NCBI RefSeq assembly: GCF_023703325.1 | Contig: NZ_JAMQGM010000021.1 | Location: 62,001-126,000, forward strand | From: Streptomyces meridianus | GTDB lineage: Bacteria; Actinomycetota; Actinomycetes; Streptomycetales; Streptomycetaceae | Direction of reading: 5' to 3' | Length of the DNA stretch: 64,000 bases | Shown here: one piece after another, positions 45,673 through 54,940 of the stretch | Position numbering within the stretch: position 1 is the first letter of the stretch | How the letters are laid out: the number at the start of each line of letters is the position of its first letter | Notes under the pieces: model-generated | What the model was told of the DNA's origin: nothing | Seen by the model: the letters and a program-made list of their open reading frames with translations, nothing else | Database searches by the model: none | Translations under genes and position numbers: made by a program

Positions 45673-47300
45673 CCGCTCTCACCGCCCGGCCGGCGGCGAC
45701 CGGCCCCCTGGCGGGCACGCTCCCCCTGGCCCGCCTCGCACTGCGCCGGGACCGGTTGATGGTGCCGGCCTGGGTCCTGGGCCTCGGCCTGATGACCGTC
45801 GGCGGCGCCTCGTCCATCGCCGCCCTCTACGACACCCCGGCCTCCCGCATCGGTCTGGCGCGCAGCATGGCGGGCAACGGTTCGCTGCGCGCCCTCTACG
45901 GACCGGTGTTCGACGCCTCGACGACCGGCGGCCTGACGGCCTGGCGCTTCGGGGTCTTCGGCGCCGCCCTCGCGGGACTGATGGGCATCCTTCTGGTCGT
46001 CCGGCACACCCGGGACGAGGAGGAGGCGGGACGGCTGGAACTCGTCGGCGCCGCCGCCGTGGGCCGCCGCGCCCCGCTGACCGCCGCGCTGCTCACCGCG
46101 TCGGGCGCCGGTATCGCCCTCGGCCTCCTGGTCGCCGTGGGGTTGTGCGCCCAGGGCGAGGGCGTGGCCGGCTCGTTCGCGCTCGGACTCGCGTTCACCC
46201 TCAGCACGGTCGTCTTCGCGTCGCTGGCCGGGGTCACCGCCCAACTCGCCGAGACCGGACGGGCGGCGCGCTCACTGGCCGGGACGGTGCTCGGCCTGGC
46301 CTTCCTGCTGCGGGCCGCCGGCGACAGCGCCCAGGACGGCGGACCGTCGTGGCTGGTGTGGGCCTCTCCGCTCGGCTGGACCGAGCAGCTGCGGCCGTTC
46401 GCAGACGAGCGCTGGTGGGTGGTGCCGCTCCTCCTCGGCGCCGCCTCGGCCCTGACCGCCGTGGCCCATGCCCTCGTCGCCCGCCGCGACCTGGACGCCG
46501 GGCTACTGGCATCCCGGCCCGGACCGGCCACCGCCTCCCGGCGCCTGTCCGGGCCGTTCGGCCTCGCCTGGCGGCTCCAGCGCGGATCGCTGTACGGCTG
46601 GGCAGCCGGATTCGCCGTGGCCGGCCTCGCCTTCGGCAGCCTCGCCGACGGGGTGGCCGACCTGATCCGCGACAACGCACGACTCGCCGACGTCTTCCGC
46701 CGGATCGGCGGCGCGCAGCAGCTGACCGACACCTATCTGGCCTCCATGGTCTCCCTGTTGGCGATGCTCGCCTCGGTGTACACCGTGCAGTCCGTGCTGC
46801 GGCTGCACGGCGAGGAGACGTCGGGCCGCGCCGAACCCGTGCTCGCCGGTGCGGTGTCGCGGCTGCGGTGGGCCGCGAGCCATCTCGTCCCCGCGGGGCT
46901 CGGCGGCCTGGCTCTGCTGCTCGTCGCCGGTCTGTCACTCGGGCTCGGACACGGCGCCACCGGTGGCGACCTGCCGGGGCAGGCGTCGCGGATGACGGGC
47001 GCGGCACTGGTGCTCGCGCCGGCCGTGTGGTTCACCGGGGCCACCGCGTTCGTGCTGCACGGCGTGGTGCCGAGGGCGGCCGGTGCGGCGTGGGGCCTGC
47101 TCGGGTTCTTCCTGCTGGTGGGGCTGTACGGGCCGGTGCTGGACCTGCCCCGACCGGTGCTGGACCTCTCGCCGTTCAGTCACCTTCCGAAGGTGCCGGC
47201 CGAGGACCCGACGGCTCTGCCCCTGATCGTGCTCGGACTCCTCGCCGCGGCTCTGACGGCGGTGGGTGCGGCGGGGCTCCGCCGGCGCGACCTGGGCTGA
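45669..47300 (+). CDS. ABC transporter permease, polyketide-antibiotic-exporter type
   Basis: 543 aa with about 12 hydrophobic segments in two similar halves, the layout of the 'exporter of polyketide antibiotics' permeases that pair with DrrA-like ATPases. The first half has [19 protein letters not shown] near 30, and a conserved-looking [20 protein letters not shown] occurs near 355. It probably expels a hydrophobic antibiotic or lipid; the substrate is unknown and no biosynthetic cluster adjoins it. Confidence 0.92.
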   Translation: MTALTARPAATGPLAGTLPLARLALRRDRLMVPAWVLGLGLMTVGGASSIAALYDTPASRIGLARSMAGNGSLRALYGPVFDASTTGGLTAWRFGVFGAALAGLMGILLVVRHTRDEEEAGRLELVGAAAVGRRAPLTAALLTASGAGIALGLLVAVGLCAQGEGVAGSFALGLAFTLSTVVFASLAGVTAQLAETGRAARSLAGTVLGLAFLLRAAGDSAQDGGPSWLVWASPLGWTEQLRPFADERWWVVPLLLGAASALTAVAHALVARRDLDAGLLASRPGPATASRRLSGPFGLAWRLQRGSLYGWAAGFAVAGLAFGSLADGVADLIRDNARLADVFRRIGGAQQLTDTYLASMVSLLAMLASVYTVQSVLRLHGEETSGRAEPVLAGAVSRLRWAASHLVPAGLGGLALLLVAGLSLGLGHGATGGDLPGQASRMTGAALVLAPAVWFTGATAFVLHGVVPRAAGAAWGLLGFFLLVGLYGPVLDLPRPVLDLSPFSHLPKVPAEDPTALPLIVLGLLAAALTAVGAAGLRRRDLG

Positions 47301-47303
47301 GCC

Positions 47304-47350
47304 GCCCCGGGCGGACGTACGGAGGAGGGGGCCGCACGTCCGCCCGGGGC
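47304..47350. terminator. Bidirectional terminator between exporter and PIN toxin
   Basis: Perfect 15-bp arms GCCCCGGGCGGACGT (47304-47318) and ACGTCCGCCCGGGGC (47336-47350) between two convergent genes. Confidence 0.9.
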
Positions 47351-47366
47351 GCTCGGTTCGGAGGGG

Positions 47367-47792
47367 TCACACCTTCCTGACCAGCACCGTCCCGGGCAGC
47401 AGGGCCTCGAGGTCGTCGATGTCCGAGGTGAGGACCGTGACCTGTCCCGGCTGCCTCACAGCCACGACGGCCAACAGCGCATCGATCGCGTGCTTGTGCC
47501 CGTGCAGACCAGCACCTGCGAGGAGTTTTCGCGCCTGACGGGCCTCTTCCTTGCCGACGACAGCGACCTGCACGCGGGACAGAATCCAGTCCCACCGGCT
47601 CTCCGTGGTCCGGCCGTCGTGTGCCTCGACCAGCGTGAGGGGGGACGTGATGACTTCTGCTTCGCCCCGCGCGGCGAGATCGAGCAGGGCGATCATCCTC
47701 CGATCACCCCGCACGGCTCGGGCGAGCGCCTCGCAGTCAAGCACGAAGACCCGCAGTGGCCTGGCCGCCGCCTTTCGCTTCTTCCGCGTCAC
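47367..47792 (-). CDS. PIN-domain RNase, toxin of a type II toxin-antitoxin pair
   Basis: 141 aa. The acidic active-site residues are in order: Asp in FVLDCEAL near residue 17, Glu in LTLVEAHDG near 57, Asp in HAIDALLAV near 105 and Asp in TSDIDDLEAL near 125. A basic N-terminus TRKKRKAAARP precedes the domain. PIN toxins cleave RNA with Mg2+. The GTG start overlaps the antitoxin stop by GTGA, so toxin synthesis depends on antitoxin translation. Confidence 0.88.
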   Translation of the reverse strand: MTRKKRKAAARPLRVFVLDCEALARAVRGDRRMIALLDLAARGEAEVITSPLTLVEAHDGRTTESRWDWILSRVQVAVVGKEEARQARKLLAGAGLHGHKHAIDALLAVVAVRQPGQVTVLTSDIDDLEALLPGTVLVRKV

Positions 47793-48058
47793 GCAACGGC
47801 TCCCGAACCACCACCACGACGGTTCCGGTGCTCGGCGTCGATCGAGTCCAACTCGGCAAGCGCTGCCGCGCGCTCGGCGTCCGTCACCGGGCCGTGTTCT
47901 TCCTGCAACCAGTCCACCAGCTCCACCAAGCGGTCCCGGTCCCGTTTGGCCCACAATGCCTCGGCCACGTATGCGGAGACCCCGCGTTCCGCAGCGTCAG
48001 CGCGGATCTCCTCCAGCAGCTCTTCAGGGATGGTGATCGTGATCTTCTTCGTCGCCAT
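47789..48058 (-). CDS. Ribbon-helix-helix antitoxin of the PIN toxin
   Basis: 89 aa. MATKKITITIPEELLEEIR begins a ribbon-helix-helix DNA-binding strand and helix, followed by a flexible acidic C-terminal part likely to wrap the toxin. It should neutralise the PIN RNase and repress its own promoter. TATGGT ends 7 nt before the ATG at 48058, with no ribosome site. The longer frame to 48091 would overlap that hexamer and is not preferred. Confidence 0.87.
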   Translation of the reverse strand: MATKKITITIPEELLEEIRADAAERGVSAYVAEALWAKRDRDRLVELVDWLQEEHGPVTDAERAAALAELDSIDAEHRNRRGGGSGAVA

Positions 48059-48127
48059 ACTCTGAACCATACACCGCAGATGATATCCCATACCCCGTCC
48101 TGGTTCTGGCGCGGGGGATCGACCGGC

Positions 48128-49054
48128 TCAGGGGCGACTCCCTCCACCCGCCAGCAGGCCGTGCAGCAGCTCGAACTCCTCGGTGCCGGGGATGAGCGGC
48201 GCGTAGTGGCCGCGCCCAGGCAGCTCCCGCAGTTCGACCGTGCCGCCCCGCTCCCGGACCGCCGCCGCGTACCGGCGGGAGATCCCGACGGGAACGTCGG
48301 CGTCGGCGGCGCCGTGCAGGATCACCGTCGGGACGTCCGGGGGCGGCAGCCGCGCCGGGTCCGTCCACGGCAGCAGGCCCTCGACCCGGTCCGCGCCGCC
48401 GAGCAGTCCGGCCACCGCGCCCCCGCTCAGGCCGAGTCGGTGGGCCCCGGCCAGATCGGCGACGGGGGCCAGCGCCACCACGCGCGCCGGGCCCGCGCCC
48501 CCGGCGCTCCCGGGGCCCGGGAGCTGATCCGCCTGCGGGGTGTCCCGGCCCGGCCCGGGCGCCGGAACGCGACCGCCCGCCGCCGCCCAGAGCGCGAGGT
48601 GACCGCCCGCCGAGTGCCCGAACAGCACCGCGGGCCCGCGGTCCGGCCACGCCGAGGACAGCACCGCCCGCACGTCCTCGAACGTCTCCGGCCAGCCGCC
48701 GCCCCCGCCCACCCGCCGGTACTCGGCGAGCGCGACCGCGACGCCCCGCTCGGCCAGCGCGGCCGCGAACGGGGACAGATGCGCACGGTCGTACGCCTCG
48801 CGCCAGAACCCGCCGTGCAGCACCGTCACCCGGGCCCTGGGATCACCGTCCGGCAGGAACCAGTCGATCACCTGGGACGGGTGCGGGCCGTACCCCGCCG
48901 ACCGCTGAGGCGGCCGGGGCGCGAGTTCGAGCAGCGCGGCCTCCTCGGCACGCGCCGTGGCGAGGTCCGCCGCGGGCAGCGCCCCGGCGACAGCCGGCCC
49001 GGCACTCGCGGACGGCTCCGGCGCCCCCGGCACCGGCCCGCACCCGCCCGTCAC
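48128..49054 (-). CDS. Alpha/beta-hydrolase, probable kynurenine formamidase
   Basis: 308 aa. Oxyanion motif HGGFW near residue 95, as in AFMID-type arylformamidases, nucleophile GHSAGGHLALWAA near 160, acid AADADVPVG and His in LPGRGHYAPL. It starts with a GTG that overlaps the kynureninase stop (GTGA) and is the third gene of the tryptophan-degradation operon, where hydrolysis of N-formylkynurenine is the only missing step. This context and the HGGFW motif make formamidase the best call; other esterase activity cannot be ruled out. Confidence 0.82.
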   Translation of the reverse strand: MTGGCGPVPGAPEPSASAGPAVAGALPAADLATARAEEAALLELAPRPPQRSAGYGPHPSQVIDWFLPDGDPRARVTVLHGGFWREAYDRAHLSPFAAALAERGVAVALAEYRRVGGGGGWPETFEDVRAVLSSAWPDRGPAVLFGHSAGGHLALWAAAGGRVPAPGPGRDTPQADQLPGPGSAGGAGPARVVALAPVADLAGAHRLGLSGGAVAGLLGGADRVEGLLPWTDPARLPPPDVPTVILHGAADADVPVGISRRYAAAVRERGGTVELRELPGRGHYAPLIPGTEEFELLHGLLAGGGSRP

Positions 49055-50283
49055 CGCGCGACCGGCACGCCGGCGAGCACGTCGGCCAGCACGCGCGCGG
49101 CCCGCTCGGTGTCGGCGAACCCCGTGTACAGCGGGGTGAACCCGAATCGCAGCACGTCCGGCGGGCGGAAGTCGCCCACGACGCCGCGGGCCACCAGGCC
49201 GCGCATCACCTCGCCCGCGTCGTCGCAGCGCAGCGCGATCTGGCTGCCGCGCTCCGCGTGCGCCGCCGGTGTGGCACAGGAGAGACGCCCCCCGGGCACA
49301 TACGCGTCCACGCACTCCAGGAAGAAGTCCGTGAGCGCCAGGCTCTTGGCCCGCACCGCGCCTATGTCCACGCCGTCCCACACCTCGAGGGCGGCCTCGA
49401 GCGCCAGCATCGACAGGATGTCCGGCGTGCCGACGCGGCCGCGCACCGCACCGTCCGCCGGGGTGTAGCCGGACGTCATGCCGAACGGGTCCGCGTGCGA
49501 GTTCCAGCCGGGCAGTGGGGAGTCGAAGGCCGGCTGGACGTCCTCGCGGACGTACAGGTAAGCGGGCGCCCCCGGGCCGCCGTTGAGGTACTTGTAGGTG
49601 CAGCCCACCGCGAACTCGACGCGGTGCTCGTCCAGTCCGACCGGCAGGGCGCCCGCACTGTGGCAGAGGTCCCACACGATCGGTGCCCCCGCCGCGTGCG
49701 CCGCGGCCGTGATGCCGGGCAGGTCGTACAGACGCCCGGTGCGGTAGTCGACGTGGTTGACGAGGACGGCTGCCGTCCGGCCGCCGAGCGCCTCCCCGAG
49801 CGCGGCCGGCTCGACCGCCCGGACCCGGCAGCCCGTCATCCGGGCGGCGGACCCGGCGATGTAACCGTCCGTCGGGAACGTGGTCGCGTCGACGAGCACC
49901 TCGTCGCGGTCCTGCTCCGGCCCGCCGGACAACCGCACGGCGCCGACGACCGCCTTGAACACGTTCACGCTCGTCGAGTCACCGGCCACCACCCGGCCGG
50001 GTCCCGCACCGATCAGCGGCGCGATGCGGTCGCCGACCCGCTCCGGCGCCGTCCACCAGCCGCTCTCCTCCCAGGAGCGGATCCGCATCCGGCCCCACTC
50101 GTGGGCCACCACCTCGGCCAGCCGCTCCGGGACGTTGCGCGGCAGCGCCCCGAGCGAGTTGCCGTCGAGGTAGACGGCGGCGTTCCCCTCCGACGGAGTC
50201 TCCAGCGCGAACCGGTCGCGCAGCTTGGCCAGTTCGTCCTCGGCATCGAGCCGTGCGGCCTTCGCCGCGAGCGCCTCAGACAT
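49051..50283 (-). CDS. kynU: Kynureninase
   Basis: 410 aa PLP enzyme cleaving kynurenine to anthranilate and alanine. VYLDGNSLGALPRNVPERL near residue 38, VDATTFPTDGYIAGS near 125, VDYRTGRLYDLPGI near 170 and FAVGCTYKYLNGGPGAPAY near 220, where the Lys binds PLP. The ATG overlaps the end of the TDO gene by 8 bp. No kynurenine 3-monooxygenase is in the window, so the product here should be anthranilate. Confidence 0.95.
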   Translation of the reverse strand: MSEALAAKAARLDAEDELAKLRDRFALETPSEGNAAVYLDGNSLGALPRNVPERLAEVVAHEWGRMRIRSWEESGWWTAPERVGDRIAPLIGAGPGRVVAGDSTSVNVFKAVVGAVRLSGGPEQDRDEVLVDATTFPTDGYIAGSAARMTGCRVRAVEPAALGEALGGRTAAVLVNHVDYRTGRLYDLPGITAAAHAAGAPIVWDLCHSAGALPVGLDEHRVEFAVGCTYKYLNGGPGAPAYLYVREDVQPAFDSPLPGWNSHADPFGMTSGYTPADGAVRGRVGTPDILSMLALEAALEVWDGVDIGAVRAKSLALTDFFLECVDAYVPGGRLSCATPAAHAERGSQIALRCDDAGEVMRGLVARGVVGDFRPPDVLRFGFTPLYTGFADTERAARVLADVLAGVPVAR

Positions 50284-51127
50284 GGCTGCGCGCCGTCCAC
50301 AGCTCGGGGAAGACGTTCTTCGCCGCGCGCTTCTCCAACCAGGCGACCCCGGCGGACCCGCCGGTGCCGGGCTTGGCGCCCATCGCCCGCCGGGTGGCCA
50401 CCAGATGGTCGTTGCGCCATCGCCACACCAGCTCCGCCACCTCCGTCAACTCCTCGCCCAGACGCACCAGTTCGCTCTCCTGGTCGCCCGCGTACACCTG
50501 CTGCCAGACGGCCTCGACCCCCGGGTCCGGCTCGTGGCGCGCGGTCGGGTCACGGTCCAGTACCGATGCCGGGACGGGGAGCCCGCGGCGGGCCAGCAGC
50601 CGCAGCACTTCGTCGTACAGGCTCGGCTCGTTCAAGGCCTGCTCGAGTTCGGCGTACTCACGCGGTGCGCCCCGGTGCGGGACGAGCATCGACGCCGACT
50701 TCTCGCCGAGCAGGAACTCCATGCGGCGGTACATCGCGGACTGGAACCCCGAGCCCTCGCCGAGTGCGCTGCGGTAGGCGTTGAACTGGGCCGGGGTGAG
50801 ATGGGCCAGGGGCTTCCAGGACGCGTTCAGCGACTCCAGCTCCCACCGGCTGCGGCGCAGCGCGGCCATGGCGCTCGGGAGGTCGTCCCGGCGCAGGGCC
50901 TGCGCGGCGGTCTGCCACTCGTGGACGATCACGGTGAACCACAGCTCCATGATCTGAGTGGTCACCAGGAACACCATCTCGCCCGGATCGTCGGAGAGCG
51001 GCTTCTGCAGATGGGTGAGGACGGACGCGTGAACGTAGTCCTCGTAGGGGGTCGTGCCCTCGCTGCCGATGCTGACGTCGGGCTCGAGGTCCTGGGACCC
51101 CGGCTCGGATGCGGAGGGGTGCGACAT
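50276..51127 (-). CDS. kynA: Tryptophan 2,3-dioxygenase
   Basis: 283 aa haem enzyme opening the indole ring of tryptophan to N-formylkynurenine. TPYEDYVHASVLTHLQ and QIMELWFTVIVHEW are the N-terminal family motifs; WRWRNDHLVATRRAMG with GTGGSAG provides the haem-ligand His and substrate loop. At the position of the distal His (HQ-x2-ELW in Xanthomonas) this protein has Thr (about T57). First gene of the operon; start ATG with GGAG at 7 nt. A dyad (51207-51226) lies in its upstream region. Confidence 0.94.
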   Translation of the reverse strand: MSHPSASEPGSQDLEPDVSIGSEGTTPYEDYVHASVLTHLQKPLSDDPGEMVFLVTTQIMELWFTVIVHEWQTAAQALRRDDLPSAMAALRRSRWELESLNASWKPLAHLTPAQFNAYRSALGEGSGFQSAMYRRMEFLLGEKSASMLVPHRGAPREYAELEQALNEPSLYDEVLRLLARRGLPVPASVLDRDPTARHEPDPGVEAVWQQVYAGDQESELVRLGEELTEVAELVWRWRNDHLVATRRAMGAKPGTGGSAGVAWLEKRAAKNVFPELWTARSHV

Positions 51128-51206
51128 CAGGTGCTCCTCGTACTGCGTTCCTCCGGGTAGCGGTCCGCCCCGGCCCGGTCGGGCCAAGGAGCTCCGGTCC
51201 CCTCTC

Positions 51207-51226
51207 GGGCCCGGATCGCCGGGCCC
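51207..51226. promoter_or_regulatory. Dyad in the tryptophan-dioxygenase leader
   Basis: GGGCCCGG and CCGGGCCC separated by ATCG, 80-100 bp upstream of the TDO start; operator or attenuator are possible. Confidence 0.35.
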
Positions 51227-51293
51227 TGGAGCGCCCCGAAGATCCTCGGCACGCTCCTGGTCGCATCATCCGTGGAGCCCGCCCCGACGGCAA

Positions 51294-51322
51294 GAGCCCG
51301 CCTGCGCGATGCAGGCGGGCTC
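51294..51322 (-). terminator. Terminator after the DUF3151 gene
   Basis: Perfect 12-bp arms GAGCCCGCCTGC / GCAGGCGGGCTC (51294-51305 / 51311-51322), loop GCGAT. The rest of the 405-bp gap 51128-51532 has no gene. Confidence 0.8.
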
Positions 51323-51532
51323 CTGGTCGGCCGGTCCCGCCGCGCGCGGGGCGGGCGACGGGACGCGGGGAGGGCCGGGATCTGTGTCTCGCACGGCACC
51401 GGCCGCCGTGAGGCGGGCTCCGGTCGTCCGGTGCTCCCCCGGCCTCCGGCCGGGAGATTCCCCGGGCTGCACGGCGGAGAGCCGTCCTCCGGGGCCCCAC
51501 GCCGAAGGCCGGGGGGCTGCTCGGACAGGCCT

Positions 51533-51946
51533 CTAGCCGAGGGTGTCGGCCGCGGTCGGGGAGGACTCGCGCAGGAAGGCCGAACAGCGTTCGTACTCCT
51601 CCTGCTCGCCGATGGACCGGGCGGCGCGGGCCAGCGCGTGCAGGGCCCGCAGGAAGCCCCGGTTCGGCTCGTGCTCGAACGGCACCGGCCCGTGGCCCTT
51701 CCAGCCGTTGCGGCGGAGGGCGTCCAGGCCCCGGTGGTAGCCGGTACGGGCGTAGGCGTAACTCTCGACGAACCGGCCCCGCTCGAACGCATCGTCCGCA
51801 AGCCTCGCCCAGGCGAGCGAGGAAGCGGGGTACTTCGCCGCGACGTCGACCGGTTCGGTGCCCGAGGCGAGCAGCTCGCGCGGCCCCGGGTCGTCGGGCA
51901 GGTGCGTCGGGGGCGGGCCCCCGAGGAGGTTTTCGTGAAGCGACAT
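51533..51946 (-). CDS. DUF3151-family protein
   Basis: 137 aa soluble helical protein of the actinobacterial DUF3151 family: SLHENLLGGPPPTHLPDD at the N-terminus, YPASSLAWARLADDAFERG near 38 and SYAYARTGYHRGLDALRRNGW near 62, which resembles TPR-like helices. It was long annotated 'hypothetical' and its function is unknown. It lies next to the MFS and fba genes, as I recall for other Streptomyces. Confidence 0.88.
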   Translation of the reverse strand: MSLHENLLGGPPPTHLPDDPGPRELLASGTEPVDVAAKYPASSLAWARLADDAFERGRFVESYAYARTGYHRGLDALRRNGWKGHGPVPFEHEPNRGFLRALHALARAARSIGEQEEYERCSAFLRESSPTAADTLG

Positions 51947-52014
51947 GGGTCAAGTCTGCCTGGCCCGGAGAGCTCCGGCTCCCCGCGGGCCCCTCGGAGG
52001 CATTGCGCTCCAGG

Positions 52015-53559
52015 TCAACGGCGTGGGGGCGCCACGTCGCCGGGGTCCAGCGGAGGGGATGCGAATCCGCAGTGGACCCGGCACTCGGGCTCGCACCTGG
52101 GCCCCTCCTCCGGTGCCCTGCGGGGTGCCGGGCGGATGGTCAGCCAGGCGATCAGGGCCGCGAGCACCATGACGCCGGCGCAGATCGGCATGGCCCGCCG
52201 GAACGCCTCGTCGAACTGGGTCGCCGACCGGTAGGACTCCGGGCCGAAGCCCGCGACCAGCGGCAGCGCCGCCACGGCGACCAGGCCCCCGGCCCGGGCG
52301 ATGGCGTTGTTGACGCCGCTGGCCAGACCCGCGCGGTCGACGTCCACCGCCGCGAGCACGGTCGCGGTCAGCGGCGCGACGAAGGCCACCAGGCCCATTC
52401 CGAGCACGAGCAGCGCGGGCAGGATGTCGCGCCAGTACACGGCCCCGGGGCCGGCCCGGGTCAGCAGCAGCAGGCCGGCTGCCGCCAGCAGCGGTCCGAC
52501 GGTCAGCGGGATCCGCGGCCCGATCCGTGCGCCGATCTCACCGGACCGGGCGGACAACAGCAGCATCAGGAAGGTGGTGGGCAGCAGAGCGGTCCCGGCG
52601 ATGAATGCGGAGTAGCCCACGGCCACCTGGAGCTGGAGGGCCGTGAGGAAGAAGAAGCCGCCGAGCGCCGCGTAGACGCACAGCGTGACGGCGTTCACGG
52701 CGGTGAACAGCCGGGAGGAGAAGATCGACGGCGGCAGCATGGGGTCGGTCCGGCGCGATTCCAGGTATCCGAACGCCACCCCCAGCAGCACCCCGGCGAC
52801 CGCCGGGACGACCACCGCGGCCGAGAGTCCCTCGGCGGACGCGGCGATGAGGGCGTACGTCAGCGAGCCGAGCGCCAGCGAGCCGAGTGCCGCACCGGCC
52901 ACGTCGAACCGTCTGCGGGGCAGCGGACCACCGTCCGGCACCGTGACCGGCCCGGCCTCCGCGCTCTCGGGGACGTGCCGCATCGCGACCGGCACGCATA
53001 CCAGGGCGATCGGGACGTTGATCAGGAAGACCCAGCGCCAGCCGGGCCCGTCCACCAGCCAACCGCCGAGGAACGGCCCGACCGCCGCGGCGACGCCGCC
53101 GAGACCGGACCAGGCCCCCACCGCCCGCGCCCGGTCGTCGGGGTGGAACGTGGCCTGGATGAGCGCCAGGGAGCCCGGGGTCAGGAGGGCACCGCCGATG
53201 CCCTGGAGGGCCCGGGCGGCGATCAGCACCCACGCCTCCGGGGCGATTCCGCACAGCAGCGACGCGGCCGCGAACCAGATCACGCCGATGACGAAAATGC
53301 GCCGCCGGCCGTAGCGGTCGCCGAGCGCTCCGCCGAGCAGGATCAGCCCGGCCAGGGTGAGCAGGTAGGCGTTGACGGTCCACTGGAGGACGGCAAGGTC
53401 CGCACCGAGGTCCTCGCCGATGTGCGGCAGTGCCACGTTGACGACCGTGCTGTCGAGCAGCGCCATGCCGGAGCCGAGGACGGTGGTGAGCAGCACCCAG
53501 CGTCCCGTGGGCCGGGAGAGCCGGATGTTGCCCGCGGTCGCCTCCGTCGTGGCGCTCAT
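52015..53559 (-). CDS. MFS drug exporter, DHA2 (14-TM) type
   Basis: 514 aa. About 14 hydrophobic helices, motif C-like GSGMALLDSTVVNVALPHI at helix 1, motif A-like GALGDRYGRRRIF after helix 2, and an extended second half. It uses proton motive force to export small molecules. The C-terminal tail contains three Cys at C-x3-C-x3-C spacing (PRCEPECRVHCGF), possibly a metal or redox site. I start at ATG 53559 (MSATTEATAG); upstream sequence is Pro/Ala/Arg-rich noncoding. Confidence 0.9.
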   Translation of the reverse strand: MSATTEATAGNIRLSRPTGRWVLLTTVLGSGMALLDSTVVNVALPHIGEDLGADLAVLQWTVNAYLLTLAGLILLGGALGDRYGRRRIFVIGVIWFAAASLLCGIAPEAWVLIAARALQGIGGALLTPGSLALIQATFHPDDRARAVGAWSGLGGVAAAVGPFLGGWLVDGPGWRWVFLINVPIALVCVPVAMRHVPESAEAGPVTVPDGGPLPRRRFDVAGAALGSLALGSLTYALIAASAEGLSAAVVVPAVAGVLLGVAFGYLESRRTDPMLPPSIFSSRLFTAVNAVTLCVYAALGGFFFLTALQLQVAVGYSAFIAGTALLPTTFLMLLLSARSGEIGARIGPRIPLTVGPLLAAAGLLLLTRAGPGAVYWRDILPALLVLGMGLVAFVAPLTATVLAAVDVDRAGLASGVNNAIARAGGLVAVAALPLVAGFGPESYRSATQFDEAFRRAMPICAGVMVLAALIAWLTIRPAPRRAPEEGPRCEPECRVHCGFASPPLDPGDVAPPRR

Positions 53560-53667
53560 ACCCGGATCATCCCCGGGCGGCGCGGCCCGGGCCAGCGCTG
53601 GACCGCCGGGCAGCGGACGCCCCGCCCGGCGGTGCGGGGCGGCGGCAGCGCATGCGCCGGGCACACG

Positions 53668-53762
53668 CAGGGCCCGGTTCCCTGCCGGTGGGCGGAGAAA
53701 CCGGGCCCTGGAGTGTCGCCTGCGCCGGCCCGGCCGCCCGGCGAGAGCCGGGCCGGGCCGGC
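53668..53762 (-). terminator. Double terminator after fba
   Basis: Two stems in tandem: CAGGGCCCGGTT / AACCGGGCCCTG (53668-53679 / 53699-53710) and GCCGGCCCGGC / GCCGGGCCGGC (53724-53734 / 53752-53762), the second 7 bp after the fba stop. Confidence 0.8.
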
Positions 53763-53768
53763 GGCGGG

Positions 53769-54791
53769 CTACTTCAGCTTGGTGCCGGAGGAACGCAGGT
53801 TGGCGCAGGCCAGCGTGACCCGCTCGGCCATGCCCTTCTCGGCGGCCTTGCCCCAGCTGCGCGGGTCGTAGGTCTTCTTGTTGCCGACCTCGCCGTCGAC
53901 CTTCAGCACACCGTCGTAGTTGCGGAAGATGTGGTCGACGACCGGGCGGGTGAAGGCGTACTGGGTGTCGGTGTCGAGGTTCATCTTCACGACACCGTTC
54001 TCCAGCGCGGTGCGGATCTCCTCCTCGGTGGAGCCGGAGCCGCCGTGGAAGACGAAGTCGAACGGGTCCTTCTTGCCGGCCTTGGCGCCGACGCCGTCCT
54101 GGAGCTCGCGCAGCAGGTCGGGACGGAGCACGACGTTGCCGGGCTTGTAGACGCCGTGGACGTTGCCGAAGGAGGCGGCCAGCAGGTAGCGGCCGTTCTC
54201 GCCGAGGCCGAGGGCGTCGGCGGTGCGTTCGGCGTCCGAGACCGTGGTGTACAGCTCGTCGTTGATCTCGTGGCTGACGCCGTCCTCCTCGCCGCCGGTC
54301 GGGGTGATCTCGACCTCGAGGATGATCTTGGCCTTGACGGCCTCGGCCAGCAGCTCACGGCCGATGGCGAGGTTGTCGTCCAGGTTCTCGGCCGAGCCGT
54401 CCCACATGTGGGACTGGAACAGCGGGTTGCGGCCGGCGGCCACCCGCTCCTGGGAGACCTTGAGCAGCGGACGGACGTAGCCGTCGAGCTTGTCCTTCGG
54501 GCAGTGGTCGGTGTGAAGGGCGATGTTCACCGGGTACTTCTCGGCGACGATGTGCGCGAACTCGGCGAGGGCGACGGCGCCGCTCACCATGTCCTTGCTG
54601 TACTGGCCGCCCAGGAACTCTGCACCACCCGTGGAGATCTGGACGATGCCGTCGCTCTCCGCCTCGGCGAAGCCGCGGAGGGCGGCGTGCAGGGTCTGCG
54701 TCGACGTGACGTTGATGGCGGGGTAGGCGAACTTGCCGGCCTTCGCCCGGTCGAGCATCTCGTGGTAGGTCTCGGGAGTTGCGATGGGCAT
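53769..54791 (-). CDS. fba: Class II fructose-bisphosphate aldolase
   Basis: 340 aa zinc enzyme interconverting fructose-1,6-bisphosphate with DHAP and glyceraldehyde-3-phosphate. YPAINVTSTQTLHAAL near 22, the Zn/substrate motif ALHTDHCPKDKLDGY near 92, LEVEITPTGGEEDG near 160, FVFHGGSGSTEEE near 250 and KMNLDTDTQYAF near 272. Ribosome site AAGGAG at 10 nt. Highly expressed gene, single unit ending in a double terminator. Matches SCO3649 as I recall. Confidence 0.97.
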   Translation of the reverse strand: MPIATPETYHEMLDRAKAGKFAYPAINVTSTQTLHAALRGFAEAESDGIVQISTGGAEFLGGQYSKDMVSGAVALAEFAHIVAEKYPVNIALHTDHCPKDKLDGYVRPLLKVSQERVAAGRNPLFQSHMWDGSAENLDDNLAIGRELLAEAVKAKIILEVEITPTGGEEDGVSHEINDELYTTVSDAERTADALGLGENGRYLLAASFGNVHGVYKPGNVVLRPDLLRELQDGVGAKAGKKDPFDFVFHGGSGSTEEEIRTALENGVVKMNLDTDTQYAFTRPVVDHIFRNYDGVLKVDGEVGNKKTYDPRSWGKAAEKGMAERVTLACANLRSSGTKLK

Positions 54792-54940
54792 CTGGTCCGC
54801 TCCTTGTGATGTGCGAGGCGCAGTTCCGGGCTGCTTCCCCGGAAGTGCAGTGGCCCTGACCTGGGGGCGACGTCATCGTCGCCTCCATCCTCCCAGACCG
54901 CGCCCGAGGGTCCACCCCTGCCCGGGAACCGATACGGAGC

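Noticed and set aside
52003..53871. 622-codon plus-strand frame opposite the MFS gene
   Set aside because: Antisense shadow; charged low-complexity translation, while the other strand encodes 14 clear membrane helices.
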